From Vanilla planifolia (lineage: Eukaryota > Streptophyta > Magnoliopsida > Asparagales > Orchidaceae): 64,000 nt of DNA. Shown piece after piece: positions 1 to 12,523 of this stretch (within the stretch, counting starts at the first letter, position 1; each line of letters starts with the position of its first letter). Location of the stretch: contig JAIUJO010000072.1 in assembly GCA_023846275.1 (NCBI GenBank), forward strand, positions 206,501 through 270,500, given 5' to 3'. A program made the position numbers and the translations under genes. The notes under the pieces were generated by a model. That model made no database searches. It was not told the origin of the DNA and saw nothing but the letters and a program-made list of their open reading frames with translations.

Positions 1-3000
1 GTCAAGTATGTTATGCTCTATCTCTTTAATATCTTGAAATAAAATTTTCTCACATAATTTGTACTATTTCTAAAAATATTTTACTTTTACTTGGATATAT
101 TACAATTTAACAATAAACCTCTTCTTATGTAACCTTTAAATATCTTTTATTTTGTAGTGCTATATTCCTTCTATATGCCTCATTTTAACTTTAGACTCCT
201 CTTGACATAACAAAAGTCATTAGACTCTTCTTGACAAACTCTTACTAATTAAAAATTCATTTTTCTTTCTTAGGAATTTCATTCCACTTATTACTAATCT
301 TTATATAAACTTTTTATTCGTACCACATTTGAAGTATTCTAATTAAATTTTACAAATTCTAACAACCTTTTCATCAATTTTGTTACATTATTTTGGAACC
401 CTAAATCTCTTCTTGTGTGATGTTTACATGTTTTTTATTAGGTTGTATAATTTGAATAATCATTTAAATTTTATTAAAACTTAATTAATTTTAAAATAAT
501 AAAATTTTCTTATTAATTCTTTTTTACTTTGATAATTTAAGTGAAAACAAAATGTGATTTAATTGAGTTAAAACTGTAGTCATTCAACTCATCTCGATAA
601 GCTCTACTTAATTAAAACAAATTTTATTTTTACAATTTTCCAACATGTTATGAGACATTTGAATACGTGAATGTTTTGGTGATTGAGGGTATTACAATTG
701 ATCTAAGTATCTTAGAATACAAGTTTTCCATATAATTTGTCCTTTTTCTTACAAGTGTTACTGTAATTAGGTTATATTACTTTAAACTCTAATTCTCATC
801 TCAAGTGAACTTGACATCATTCTGACTTTTTCATATTATACTTCTTCAGTTCATCTCATTTTAGGTTTAACATATTTAATTGATTAATATTACAATGATA
901 TTTTATAATTATTTACTTATATTTATTTTTTGCAATTTCCAATAATTTATAATAATGTTTAATCAAGAGGAACAAACATCATTAGGCTTATCTTAATGAG
1001 CTATATCTAATAAAATATATTTTTTTTAAAATCATAAATATTTTATTTTCCAAGGTTCTAACATGCTTTACGAGACATTCAATTCATAGTTGATTTCACA
1101 GTCAATTCTATTATACTCTAACTCATTAGTATTTTATAATTCTACTTTCTAATACAACATAACACTTTTGTTAAAATGTGTCGCTTTCATTTCTATATTA
1201 GTATGTTACTCTAGTTATCCTCTTGAGCGACAATTGGATCATTTTTATATGGTTATATTTTATTATATTAACTTATCACATATTTTCTTTAATATATATT
1301 TACTTAATATTATAGTTATGTTTCTCATTATTTGTGCTTATTAAATTTGCTAATGTGCCATATTTCTAATTGAGGCCTAATCAAAATGTAATAAGCCTAA
1401 TTGGATAAACCATTAAATAAAACTTTCTTGTATAATTTTATTATTTTTATAAAAGTTTTTATTTCGTTTGCATATATTATTATATAACTTTATGTCTCCT
1501 CTCATGAGACCACTAAATCCCCTTGATTTGTGCATATTATATTATTTCAAATTAATTCGTGTCAAGTTTAATAAATGCTAACTTGTTATTGTAATAACTT
1601 CTTATTATTTAAGCTTATTTATGCTGGTAAATCACGATGATTCTAAACAAGGTAGGGTCGAGCTAAACAAAATACTTGTATTAATCTTGTTGAGATCTTT
1701 TAAATTTAATGTTCATTTTCATATATTTTATTTTCCTATATTTTTGCAACCTCTATAAGGCATTTTTATTCTTATCAAATTATATGATTGAGGATTTAAA
1801 ATTTGATCTCCATAGTATCCTTGAATGCAAGTTTCTTATTTGTTTTGTATCATTTCTTCAAAGTTTTCACTTTGAGTTCGATATATTATAGTGTAACCTA
1901 AAGGATCCTATCATGTGATATTTTAATTGCATTGATTTGGTTATAGTGCATTACATCAATTTATATCTTTTGTATGGTCTTAGCATATTTTACATGCTAT
2001 TTCTGTTTAAACTAATTTTGATTATTGAGGATGTTGCTCTCAACATGCTTAATATCATGGAATTAAAATTTTCAATATAAGTTATCTCATATTTTCAAAA
2101 GGTTTACTTGTTGTTGGTATGTTACTTCAAAACTATAGTCTTCCACTCATGTGACATTTACGTAGCATTTTTTAGTTATATTATGCTGCTTCAATTTATC
2201 TTACATGAGCTTTATTATTTATTAACTTGTTAAAAAATAATGATTGGGTATTATTTATTTTTAATTTCTTTGGTAATGGTTAGTAATTTTATTCAATGTC
2301 CATTCAAGACAAAACACATGACATTGAACTTGTCTTCATTATCCAATTAAAATTTAACTATTCTATTTTTTAACTTTTTTGTTTCCTAGGATTTGGTCTT
2401 CTTTATATGGAATCTTTGTTTATAATAGATTTAATAATTGAGGATGTCTCACTCCAATTCCTTAGTTTCTTAAAATGCAGCCTTAACCTTACAGTTTATC
2501 TTATTTCTTAACTTTTATTACTTTAATTTAGTTACGTTACTTTATAAGTCTAAATAGCATCATGTGTTACCCTTACATCACTTTGATATTTTTATATTAT
2601 ATTACATAATTTACTTAATTTCAGCTTTTATATATATTTACTAAATGTTGAAATAATTGCTTGTTATTATTTATGATCACTTATAATGGTAATTCACAAC
2701 AATTCCAAATAAGGTCTGGTCGAGATGAAGCTAAAGTCATCGAACTAATCTCAATGTGCACTATCTAATAAATATTCTCTTAATGTTTTTTAATATTTTA
2801 TTATTTTAACATGCTTTATGAGACTTGTTTATTTCTAATATATTTGTAAGTTCCCTTTATTATACTTTTCTCCTTGGTATCTAGCAAAGAATATTTACCA
2901 CAAAATAAACCTCATTTATTCAAATTTTTATTTTATTTCATTATATTATTATGGAACTTTAGTTCTCCTCCTGTGTGAAATCCACGTCACTTTGATTTTA

Positions 3001-6000
3001 TTGCATTACATTACTTCAATTTTTCTCACTGGATCTTTATTATATATTTACATCATCTTTGAATAATAAATAAATATAATCTAAGGTTATTTATTTTATA
3101 TTTTAGCAATAATTCTATATGAGACCTAATAAAATAAAATCAAACAATGATGACTCATCTCAATGAACTACATCAAGTTAAATATTAATTATTATATTTT
3201 AAATTTATTTTTTCTTAAGTATTATCCAACTTTATGAGATATTTATGTCATCTGTTCAACTTTATATAATTTTGTCAATTTACTATTTGACTCTAAATCT
3301 CCTCCTCTATGACCATTAGATGTCTTTTATTTGATTATATTACTTTGTTTTAATTTATCTTTTTTTAGCTTTAATATATATTTATCAAGTAATAAAAAAA
3401 TAATTTATTATTGTTAAATTTTTTAATATTATTAATTCACAATAAATCAAATGAGTTATGATAGGGCCAAAATAAATGCCTTTGGACTCAACTCATTGAG
3501 CTTTATAAAATTAATTTTTCAATTCTTATATATTTAAAAATTTTATATTCTTTGGCTTGTGATGCATTACTACAAATTCAATTTGTACATAATTATATTG
3601 TTGAGGACGTTAAACATGGTCTCATATGTATTTTGGAACAAAAATTTCTTGCACAAATTATCACATTTCATCAACTTTCTTTAGTTGATTTTGTCATACT
3701 ACCATGCAACTCTAAATGTCCTCTAGTTACACGCCTACATAATTTTGATTTCATTGTGCTAGATTATTTAAATTAATCTCACATAAACTAAATAAGCTTC
3801 AATTTGTCCAACCTTAGATTTCATTTTTATTTATATAATATAAAAATAATAATTTTTTATTATTTATTTTAAAAATTAACACTAATCAAAATGGGGTATA
3901 ATCAACATTAAATAAACATTGTTCTACTCGTCGTGAAAACCTTCTCCCATTAAATTTCAATTTTTATATTTTTAAACTTTTATTATCATTGTTTTGTGAT
4001 ATTTTATAAGAAATTTTTATTTGCATCTCATTTGATGATCGTGGATATTATAGAATATCTCCTTAGTATCTCAAAATGTGACTTTCAAATATATGTTATC
4101 TAATTTTTCTAATTTTTTTATATTGTTATATTATCTCATTTGAACTTTACATCTCTTCAATTTTGTTATATTATTTTTTTTTAACCAATTTCATTTCAAT
4201 TTTTATAAATATATACTAAATATTAAAATAGAAATTTTTTAAATTTTTTTACTATAAATTTTATAATTCGCAGTAATTGTTATTGTTGTTTGCTTAAGAC
4301 AAAAATGACATTTTACACATCTCAACGAGCTCTATCCAATTACATATTTATTTTTATGTTTAAAAATGTACTATTCAATTTTATTTTTGCATAACTTATG
4401 TGTTATTTTTATTTTACACATGATTCGAACTTTAATGATTCTAAAGTATAACTTATTAATATTTTAGAATACAATTTACTCATATAATTTATTTAATTTT
4501 CTAAAAGATCTCACTTAGAATTTTTTATATTACCATAAAAATATTGATATTAAAATAATAATATAATATTTTATCATTATTTTGTCTTGTTTACTTTGTC
4601 ATTCTTTAGTGATTTCAAAAGAACTCTAATTAGGATTAAACAAATATCATAAGAATCAACTAAATGAGCTCCATCTAGTAAACTATTCATTTTGATATTT
4701 TTAAATAATATATTTTCGTAGTATTTTTTTTTTTGAGATATTTTGATTTGTGACAAATTATATGATAAGATGTCACACATTGACCATTTTGCAATATTGT
4801 AATGCATATTTCTTGTACTTTATTTCTCATTTTTTGAAATGTTTTACTTTAATGCTCTTGTTTGACCTTTCGCACCAATGTTAATTTTTTATATTCAATT
4901 ATAAAATTTATGTTATTTTAATTTTAATATATATTTAATAAAAATTTAAAATAAAAATTTATTACTATTTATGTTTATTTACTTTTGTAACTCAAAGAAA
5001 CTACAAATTAGGTTTGTTCAAGCAAGACAAATGTCACTAGAATCATTTTATGGATGTATATCTAATTAAGCATTTATTTTTAAATTTTTAAATATTTAAT
5101 TTTCTATGGTTTTGAAAAGTGTTGCAAAATATTTCTATGCTTACTTAATTTAGACAACAATAATGTTACAGTTTATTTTTCATAGTCTTATCGAATGTAT
5201 TTTTCTTGTACAATTTCTCTCTTTTATTTAAATTTTTTCATTGATTTTGTTATATTATTATGTAACTCTTATCTCCTCTAGCTTGACCTTCACATGTAGT
5301 TAGTTTGGTTTTCTTATGTTTACTTAATATTCAAATAGTAATTTATTATTATCTATTCTTATTTGTTTATCTAATTCAAAGTAATCCCAAACTACTTTCA
5401 ATTAAGACAAAATAGAATTAATTCGACTCATCTCAATGATGTCTATCTAACTAAATATTTATTTTAATATATCTATTTTTTGTTAGATTTTGTAATTCTT
5501 TGTGTGACATATTAATTCATGCCTAATTTGATTATCGAGATTGTTTACATCGTTTCTTTAGTACCTTGGAATGTAATTTTTTTATAATGTATTTGATTTT
5601 CTTCAATTTTGTGCTTTGATTTTGTTATATTATTATCTTAATTAAAATTTCATCTTCTTAAAGCTTTATATCATGTTGATTTTAATATATTCTAGAGCTT
5701 CAATTTACCTCATTTAAATTTCATTCTATATTTACTTAATTTTAAAACAAAAAATTATATTACTTATGCTTTTTAAATTTCTAAGTCAGTAGTAATTCTA
5801 ATGGATGTTTGATAGAGATGAAACCAACATCATTCGACTCTGTTCAATCTACACAATCCAACCAAATATTTATTGTTATTTTTTAAAATATTTTACTTAG
5901 AGATTTGGTGTGCTTTAAGTTATTTTAATTTGTGGTTGATTTTGTGATCATAGATGTTATGCTTGATCACTTTAGTATGTTGGAATGCTTATTTGTAAAA

Positions 6001-6020
6001 TTTTTTCTCATTTATTAAAA
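1..6020 (+). repeat. Diverged ~400-bp tandem satellite, forward block A
   Basis: The block is made of about fifteen poorly conserved tandem monomers. One landmark, resembling 'ctcatctcaatgagctc' followed by 'tatctaatt', recurs near 588, 983, 1392, 2320, 2740, 3160, 3487, 3925, 4320, 4655, 5043, 5430 and 5838. The spacing is mostly 330-440 bp, with a modal value near 400. Other landmarks in each monomer are 'gatttggttatatta', 'ctcctctcatgtgac', 'tcatttgatgatcgagga' type strings and a long A/T-only stretch. The monomers differ by many substitutions and indels, so the array is old and not homogenised. The left edge lies outside the window. The right edge, near 6020, is where recognisable monomers stop against non-satellite DNA. 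Small open frames inside (for example 1709-1891 and 3552-3776) are chance frames. Confidence 0.8.
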
Positions 6021-7079
6021 TTTTTTGCTTCTATGTAACTTCTTGCCAAGCTATTGGTGTGAGTTGATTCATTAAAATTAACCATGTATTCATTCTAAGA
6101 GTGTGGATATAGTAAGTGGATGTAAATGAATAATGTAGGCTAGGTGCATCCAAGTTCTTAGAAGTAAGATTCTAGCAAAATGAAATGGTAGATCTTGAGA
6201 ATAGTAACTACAAGAACTGGTATGAGAAAGATTGACAATGATATACATTAATTTTGTGATTTTATTAGGTCTAGTAGAAGGTGTTAAAGTAGTTGCACTT
6301 TAGTATTCGAAGTATAGGTAATTATCTTGGTAGTAATACCAAGAATAAGATCAATGAAGGCATTGATTGTCTTTTGTTGATACAAAGATGTTTTATGTAG
6401 ATAATAGACAAACTATGTAGGCTTGTAAGAGGAAAGTTTTTTGAAAATTCTTATATGCAAACTCCATGAGCAATGAGTGTAGGTGGTAACCCTCTATACC
6501 TATGTCTACGAAAAGTTTGATACAAATATCAAGCATATTTGCTGATGGTATGTAGAGAAACATAGCTAAGCTGAATTCATCATACACTTATTTTTAGAAC
6601 ACAGTTCTCACACAGAAGAGAGACCCTGAATGCATCATAAAGGTTGCCTTTGTGCATCAAACAAGAATCTTGTCCACTGTTGAGGATCCTGATCAATGTT
6701 TTAACATCCGATCTATCAGAGAATGTCGAAAGCAGTTTATTAATTTTCCTTAATTTCTTTAACCAACATCATTGATTAAATTATCCATATCAAGCAAAAT
6801 CCAATCATTATGTTGGTTATTGTTGGTCCATTACATAGATGATGTCAAGCTCATGAATCCTCCATGAAGGAGTAGCTTATCATAAAGATAATGAACAAAA
6901 CAATTCTATCATCCATTATTTATGCCAATTATGAAGATAAAATTTTTTATGTAGTGAATTCTTGGTCAAATAAGGTGTCTTTATTTGCTAAACAATTATT
7001 GAACCTTGTCACTATCTAATTGAATGGTCTCAAACATTTATAATGATTCTTTTAGATGTTTTAACCAATAAAACATTCC

Positions 7080-7930
7080 TTTACTAACACAAGTTCGTAT
7101 GAGGGTGCATAGGTTGTAACACCTACTTTTAAGCTATTTAATGAATGAAAGGAATCAATATGTTCCCACTCTAGAAGAACAAGTGAATTTTCTTCATAGT
7201 GGTCATCAGGATGTTGGCCAAAATGGACTTATGATACATGGCATTGATAGGGAGAGAGGTCAACACATAATTTTTTGGAACAACTTGTCTAACAAGTGAG
7301 AGAGCTCAAACACCCCATTAAGATATTCTATACTCAACCATCTTAGTGTTCTGGTTGAAATCTATATAAAAAATTAGACTAAACAAAGGTTGAATCCCCA
7401 AGTATCTAAAACGTGATAGAGCTATAACATGCTATGAAGGGATTCTATCCATAACGATCTTGTGATTTGGCTAAAATCTATAGCAACAAACTAACCAAAG
7501 AACAGTAGAATCCCCTATTATCTACATAAAATCAGTGAAACATTCCAAGAACCATCTATTGGTCATGCATTGAAATCTATCTACTAAAGAAGATTGAGAA
7601 CTTAGCACTGTGTATGTATTGCTTATAGGTAAGGTAATAAGTAGCAAGAATAGAAGAAATCTCTTCAACTTCATTGATAATAGTTATGGTTTATAGTATA
7701 ACATCATCCATATAATCGATGATCATCTAGATGATCCATAGGTGACCATTTTATGTTGAGCAACATTTAGTCCATTATATTGTCTTTTATGGATAAGAAG
7801 AGACAACAACATCCAGTGGAGGATAAAATGATATGGAGATAGGGGAGTACCTTGACATAAGTTGTAGAGGGATTGGATCGAATAGAATTGTCTCTTGTTT
7901 ATGAGAAGAGGAAATTATAGCTAATAAGTC
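7080..7930 (-). mobile_element. LINE (non-LTR retrotransposon) reverse transcriptase remnant
   Basis: On the minus strand, 7830-7870 encodes 'LCQGTPLSPYHFIL'. This matches the QG-x-PLSP motif of LINE reverse transcriptases, which Copia and Gypsy enzymes lack. Further 3' (7695-7718) is 'IDYMDDVIL', corresponding to the catalytic (F/Y)ADD motif. It is followed at the expected spacing by 'NEVEEISSIL' and then 'KFSIFFSR', the pattern E-x-EEI-x-x-IL ... K-S-x-IFFS known from plant L1-like elements. A weak 'WEHI...LLVKE'-like segment near 7100-7200 may be the post-RT region. The reading needs several frame changes and crosses stop codons, so the copy is dead. Coding runs from high to low coordinates. 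The endonuclease and ORF1 regions, expected at 8-9.8 kb, are not recognisable. The element family is clear; its exact ends are not. Confidence 0.72.
7320..7555. repeat. Two-copy tandem duplication, ~117-bp offset, in the LINE remnant
   Basis: Two adjacent segments line up at an offset of about 116-118 bp. 'gaatcccc' lies at 7392 and 7508, and 'gaaatctata' near 7357 pairs with 'aaaatctata' near 7473. The surrounding strings 'aacaaaggttgaatcccc' and 'aaagaacagtagaatcccc' also agree. The first copy is about 7320-7437 and the second about 7438-7555. The copies have diverged substantially, so the duplication is old. It lies just 3' of the RT catalytic region in the element's own orientation. Confidence 0.6.
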
Positions 7931-9784
7931 AAATCCATTCAAGCGAATTGGCTTGCTACAAGTGGTCTGCATCATTACTGTTCTTATCTGTTGCTAGTGT
8001 TTGACATCAGATGCCTTAGTAATTTATAAAGATGTAACTTGTTTTCTTATCCACATTAAAGTTTCTTTGCCCACACAGAAAGAAAACATGCAACTTGTAA
8101 TGAGTAAAGGGGGACCATCAACTCGCTTCTTAAAGTGTAAATTATAGCCCACACATAGCAAGTGCATGTGTATATATGGGCGTGAGGGAGCTAAATTTTT
8201 GGAGTTGATTTAAGAACTGGGCACAAATTCTTGGTGAAATGGTCATGAAACTTACCAAAGATCTCTTTGGTAAGATCCAAACAGGCACAATCACACTCAT
8301 GAAAGAATCAAATCCTTTTTTTCACCCTTTTGGTAGAGCAATTTAGTGAAAGTAAGCCATGTTTTGGTTGCTTTGAAATTACCACTAAACCTTGGTGTGT
8401 TACCAACAACAAAACACCATATAAATAAGGCAAGTATTGTAATTTGTTTCTAACCATATATCCATAAATGCTCCTTCTTTATTGAATACCTCTCTAATCT
8501 GCTAGTCCATAGAAATTTTGAAATCCATATCACCCTATTTATAGTCATAAAAAAAGTTGTACAATTACTAGTTACTCTAAGGACTAAGTGCACTAAAAGA
8601 ATGAATGCACTCTCAGTTGAGCATAGTTCTAAGGAACTAAATTCATCTCTCATGCTCATAAGCAAGAACCAAGTGGATTTTGTCCAAAGTTAACTAGATA
8701 TCCTTAAAAGTTTAGTTGTTTCATTGAATCCTAAACTCCAATAATTAAACTAAAGTGGTAGTGGACAATGATTTAAATTGGTGCTAAAAAACTGAAGTAG
8801 GGCATTCCGCAAAAATTCCATGAATCATTCATAGTTATTTTGTATTATATTACATCATACCAAAACTATAGCTCTCACCTCTTTGTGTTACACCAATTTC
8901 ATGGAAAGCCCTTGAACACAAAATCCTACAAATTTTTTTTGGAAGAAAATGTTGAAAAGTCACAAAACAAAGGCCTATAATAAAATGTCTCACCCCACTC
9001 TACTAATCTTAACATAAAATATGATTGAAGGCAAAGATGGTTAGAAGACATTAACTAATAAAAATAAATAAATTCAACGCCTTTACAAAATAATGTCACT
9101 TCTAATATGGTTTGCTCATTTTAATGTTTTGCTCCATTTATTAGTCTCTTGTTATATAAAATTACTTGCTCATCTATTTAATTTAAGAAGATAGCACTTG
9201 AAATATTTAATATGACAAAAAAGCTTTGGTTCAAGCTTCAATTAGGGAGAAGTATAATTATTTATCATAACACTATTATTTTCTTAAGTATATTTTGACA
9301 TAAAGAATTTGTAATACACCTACAATCATTATAATTAAGAAGAGGATGTTTATATCTAGAACCTATGTAGTATATGTTATTAATCTTTTTTGCCATTTTT
9401 GCTAAGTCTTTCAAATTGTTTCTCCAATTCTATAGGTTAAGATATATTTATTTCAAAAAGTAAAAATGTTAAAATTTTTGCAGCTTAAGGAATTTTACAC
9501 AAATTATATGGTTGATATAAAATCCTTGGTTTAAAAACAAAGATATATAATCTAGTCATTAATCAATAAGCACATAAATTAGTTTTTCATAAAGCATAAT
9601 TCATGGGTGTTTCTCTATATGAACACATTATTGAGGCACACCCACCTTTTCTTCTCAAGCTTTCATTCAATGTTTAAAGATTTGAATAGTTTAGCAATAT
9701 TATAGTTGTTGTCTACTAGATATTTTATACATTGTTTCTATAGTTATTTTTTTTATAACAAAGTTAACACAACTAGGATGTTAG

Positions 9785-11180
9785 AAAATGCACATGGATT
9801 AGAGAGGAAAAAATGTAATATTCCAAGATATTAAGAATGACAAGTGTAACATCATCATTCATCAAATCTGGTATAAATCTAAATTTCGCAACAAAATATA
9901 CTAATGACATTTATTTTTTCTCAGTCAACCTCATTTGGAATTACTTTTAATTGCAAAATAAAATAAGCATAAATAATAATAAATAAATAATATAATATTA
10001 ATTAAAAAAATATTAATGTTTAAAAGAAACAAATTGAAGAAATATAATATAACCAAATCAAAGTGATGTAATGGTCACGCAAGGGAAGATATGAATTCAT
10101 AAAGTTGTATATCTAAATAAAACAAACTCAAAGAAATGAGATAACTTTTATGGTTAAGTCCCATTTAAAGATATAAGAAAATATATTATAACATCTATGA
10201 ATAAAAAAGTGTCATCAAGATGTAAACATCCTAAAAAATAAAAATATAAAATAATAAAAAAATATTTACTTGGATAGAGCTTGTCAAGATAAGTCCACAA
10301 ATATTAGTTTCAATTTGATTATGGCTTGTTCAAAATTGCTACAAATTACCAAATTATAAATAATAAGAAATTATTGTTATAATATTAAAAAAAGATAATT
10401 GAAAGTTGAAATAAGAAAACTTTAAGTAATGTAGTATAACCAAATCAAAGTGATGTAAATTTAATGTGAGTAGAGATTTTGAGTTTTATAGTAATATAAC
10501 CATCGAAGAAATAAAATAAATTATTTGTTAAATTTGTATTGCAAGATGCTAATGAAATTGAGATTAACAACCTCGATCATTAAATCAACTAGAAATTAAA
10601 ATGTTTGATAAAGCCCACCTAAAGTTTAAAAAATAGTTAATTTGAAAACATAACAATTGATATTTAATTGGATATAGTTTTTGAAGATGAGCCTAACTAT
10701 GTCTGTTTCATTTTAATCCGATAATGATTAGAATTTATATGAATTATCATATTAAGTACGAAAAAATAACTAAAATATTATTTTAATACTAAGTAAAAAT
10801 ATAACAAAGTGGGAATGATATAAATTTAAGTAATGCCATATGATTAAGTCCAAGTTATGCAAAGCCCACATGAGATGAGGATTAGATTTTCATAGTAATA
10901 TAACAAATTAAAGTAAAAATTTTTTATGAAATGATTTAAATTGTAAAGAAATTTTTTTTTGAAGATACTAAAGAATTTGTTCATAGCATTCTAGATCATC
11001 AAATTAGCTCCAAATTAAAATATGTCATGAAATATACTAAAACCATTGAAACAATTATTTTTTAAAGAAGTAAAAAATGAATTTTTAACTAATAGAGCTC
11101 ATTAACAAGTGTCTAAGAATATTTCTTCTCCATTAGATCTTATTTAAAATTACTTCGAGTTGCAAAAGCTATTAAAAATT
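9785..11180 (-). repeat. ~400-bp satellite, reversed block B
   Basis: The same satellite as in block A, read on the opposite strand. The inverted landmark 'gatagagcttgtcaagataag' and its variants appear near 10270, 10670 and 11090. The inverted 'taaccaaatcaaagtgatgta' landmark occurs near 10052 and 10438. This gives about three and a half monomers at about 400-bp spacing. The block ends near 11180, where forward monomers resume within a few tens of bases. Confidence 0.75.
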
Positions 11181-11790
11181 ATTTTTAAGGTTTTTGCATG
11201 TTCTATAAATATTTTGATTCATACTTGATGTGATGATAAAGGATGTTGCACTCGACCTATTTAGAATCTTATAATGCATCATTTTTAACAAAATTTATCT
11301 CATCCCTAATTTTATATTTTCATTTAGTTTTATTAATAATTAACTTCAAATGTCCACTCATGTGTCTTTTACTTTACTTTAGTTTTAATTATATTATATT
11401 ACTTAAATTGATCTCATTATAACTTTAATACATATTTAGTTAAGATTAAAAAAATTTTTTTGTAATATTTATTCTTGTTTACTTTGATTATTAATTGTAA
11501 TTTCATGCAAGGTTCAATTGAGAGGAAACAAAGGTCATTTGAGTCATCTCCAATAAATTTATCCAATGAAATCTTTATTTTTTTAATATTTAATCTTTTA
11601 AGGCTTTCACATTCTTTGTGTGATATTTTTTTGTATCTAATTTGTTGATCAAGGATGTCAACTCTACCTTTAATATCTTGTAGTGCAAGCTTGTCATAAA
11701 TTTTTCTCATTTTATGAAATTTTTTTCTTTTATTTAGATGTATTATAGTATTTCAATATATCATATAACAATATTTAATATGGTTGTCTT
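11180..11790 (+). repeat. ~400-bp satellite, forward block C
   Basis: Forward-oriented monomers resume at about 11180. Landmarks are 'gatgataaaggatgttgcac' at about 11230, a forward 'tttactttagttttaattata' near 11375, and a second 'gatcaaggatgtcaac' at about 11645. About one and a half monomers are present before the sequence runs into the TTC microsatellite at 11794. A minus-strand open frame at 11417-11710 lies wholly inside the satellite and is not a gene. Confidence 0.7.
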
Positions 11791-11793
11791 AAA

Positions 11794-12400
11794 CTTCTTC
11801 TTCTTCTTCTTCTTCTTCTTCGTCTTTTTCCTCTTCTTGTTCTTCGTGTTTTTTTACTCTCTTTCTTTTTCTTCTTCTTCTTCTTCCTTTTCTCCTCTTC
11901 CTTCTTCTTCCTCTTCTTCTTCTTCTTTATCATCTTCTTCTAATTCTTTTTCTTCTTCTTCTTTTTTTTTTCTTCTTCTTCTTCGTCTTCTTCTACTTCT
12001 TCTACCTTTTCTTCGTCTTCTTCTTCTTCTTCTTCTCCTTTGTCTTCCTCTTCCTTTTTCTTCCTCTTCTTCTTCTTCTTTTTCATCTACTTCTTCCTCA
12101 CCTTCTTCTTCTTCTTTTCCTCTTCTTCTTATTCTTCTTCTTGTTCTTCTTTTTCTTTTCCTTCTTCTTCCTCTTCTTCTTCTTCTTCTCTTTCTTCTAC
12201 TTCTTATTCCCCTTCTTCTACTTGTTCTTCTTTTTCTTCTTCTTCTTCTTCTTCTTCTTCATCTTCTTCTTCTTTTTTATCTTTTTCTTCTTCTTCTTCT
12301 TCTTCTACCTTTTCTTCGTCTTCTTCTTCTTCTTCTTTTTCTTCTTCATTTTCCTCTTCCTTTTTCTTCCTCTTCTTCTTCTTCTTCATCTTCTTCTTTC
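11794..12400 (+). repeat. ~600-bp imperfect (TTC/CTT)n microsatellite
   Basis: The plus strand is almost entirely pyrimidine for about 600 bp. It is built of TTC/CTT triplets with interruptions such as 'ctt-ttt', 'cctcttcc', 'cttcg' and 'ctac'; the minus strand is therefore GAA-rich. Polypyrimidine-polypurine mirror-like tracts of this kind are known to be able to form triplex (H-DNA) structures. The repeat produces long spurious open frames on both strands (plus 11738-12556 with Ser/Leu/Phe runs; minus 12204-12389 with Lys/Glu runs), which are translation artefacts. It abuts satellite block C on the left and is followed 70 bp later by a CT dinucleotide repeat. Confidence 0.95.
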
Positions 12401-12466
12401 ACTATTTTTATTTTGCTCTTAATCAAGCCTTCACAATCTCATTGCTTTATTCTTAACTATAGATGC

Positions 12467-12468
<2 letters not shown>

Positions 12469-12521
<53 letters not shown>
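12469..12521 (+). repeat. (CT)n dinucleotide microsatellite, ~26 units
   Basis: An uninterrupted run of alternating C and T, 53 bases long, lies 70 bp downstream of the TTC tract. Unlike the TTC tract it contains no interruptions, which suggests it is younger or still length-unstable. Confidence 0.97.

Positions 12522-12523
<2 letters not shown>

Larger units (their letters stand above)
6030..9784. other. Non-satellite insertion between oppositely oriented satellite blocks
   Basis: This stretch shows none of the satellite landmarks and has a more even base composition than its flanks. Its middle carries LINE reverse transcriptase remnants on the minus strand (annotated separately). The parts at 6030-7080 and 7930-9784 probably include more of the same decayed element, because no other gene or repeat is recognisable and small minus-strand frames (6393-6587, 8450-8665) have no motif I can name. 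The satellite reads forward to the left and reversed to the right, so the interval also coincides with an orientation switch. No convincing target-site duplication or poly-A/poly-T end was found at either border. Confidence 0.5.

Noticed and set aside
1-6020. Satellite as centromeric repeat
   Set aside because: Monomers are too diverged and strand-switched for a young homogeneous centromere array, and nothing in the sequence itself shows centromere function.
7695-7718. 'YMDD' read as a Copia or retroviral-type reverse transcriptase
   Set aside because: The upstream 'QGTPLSP' and downstream 'EVEEISSIL...SIFFS' arrangement is that of LINE reverse transcriptases, so the LTR-element reading was dropped.
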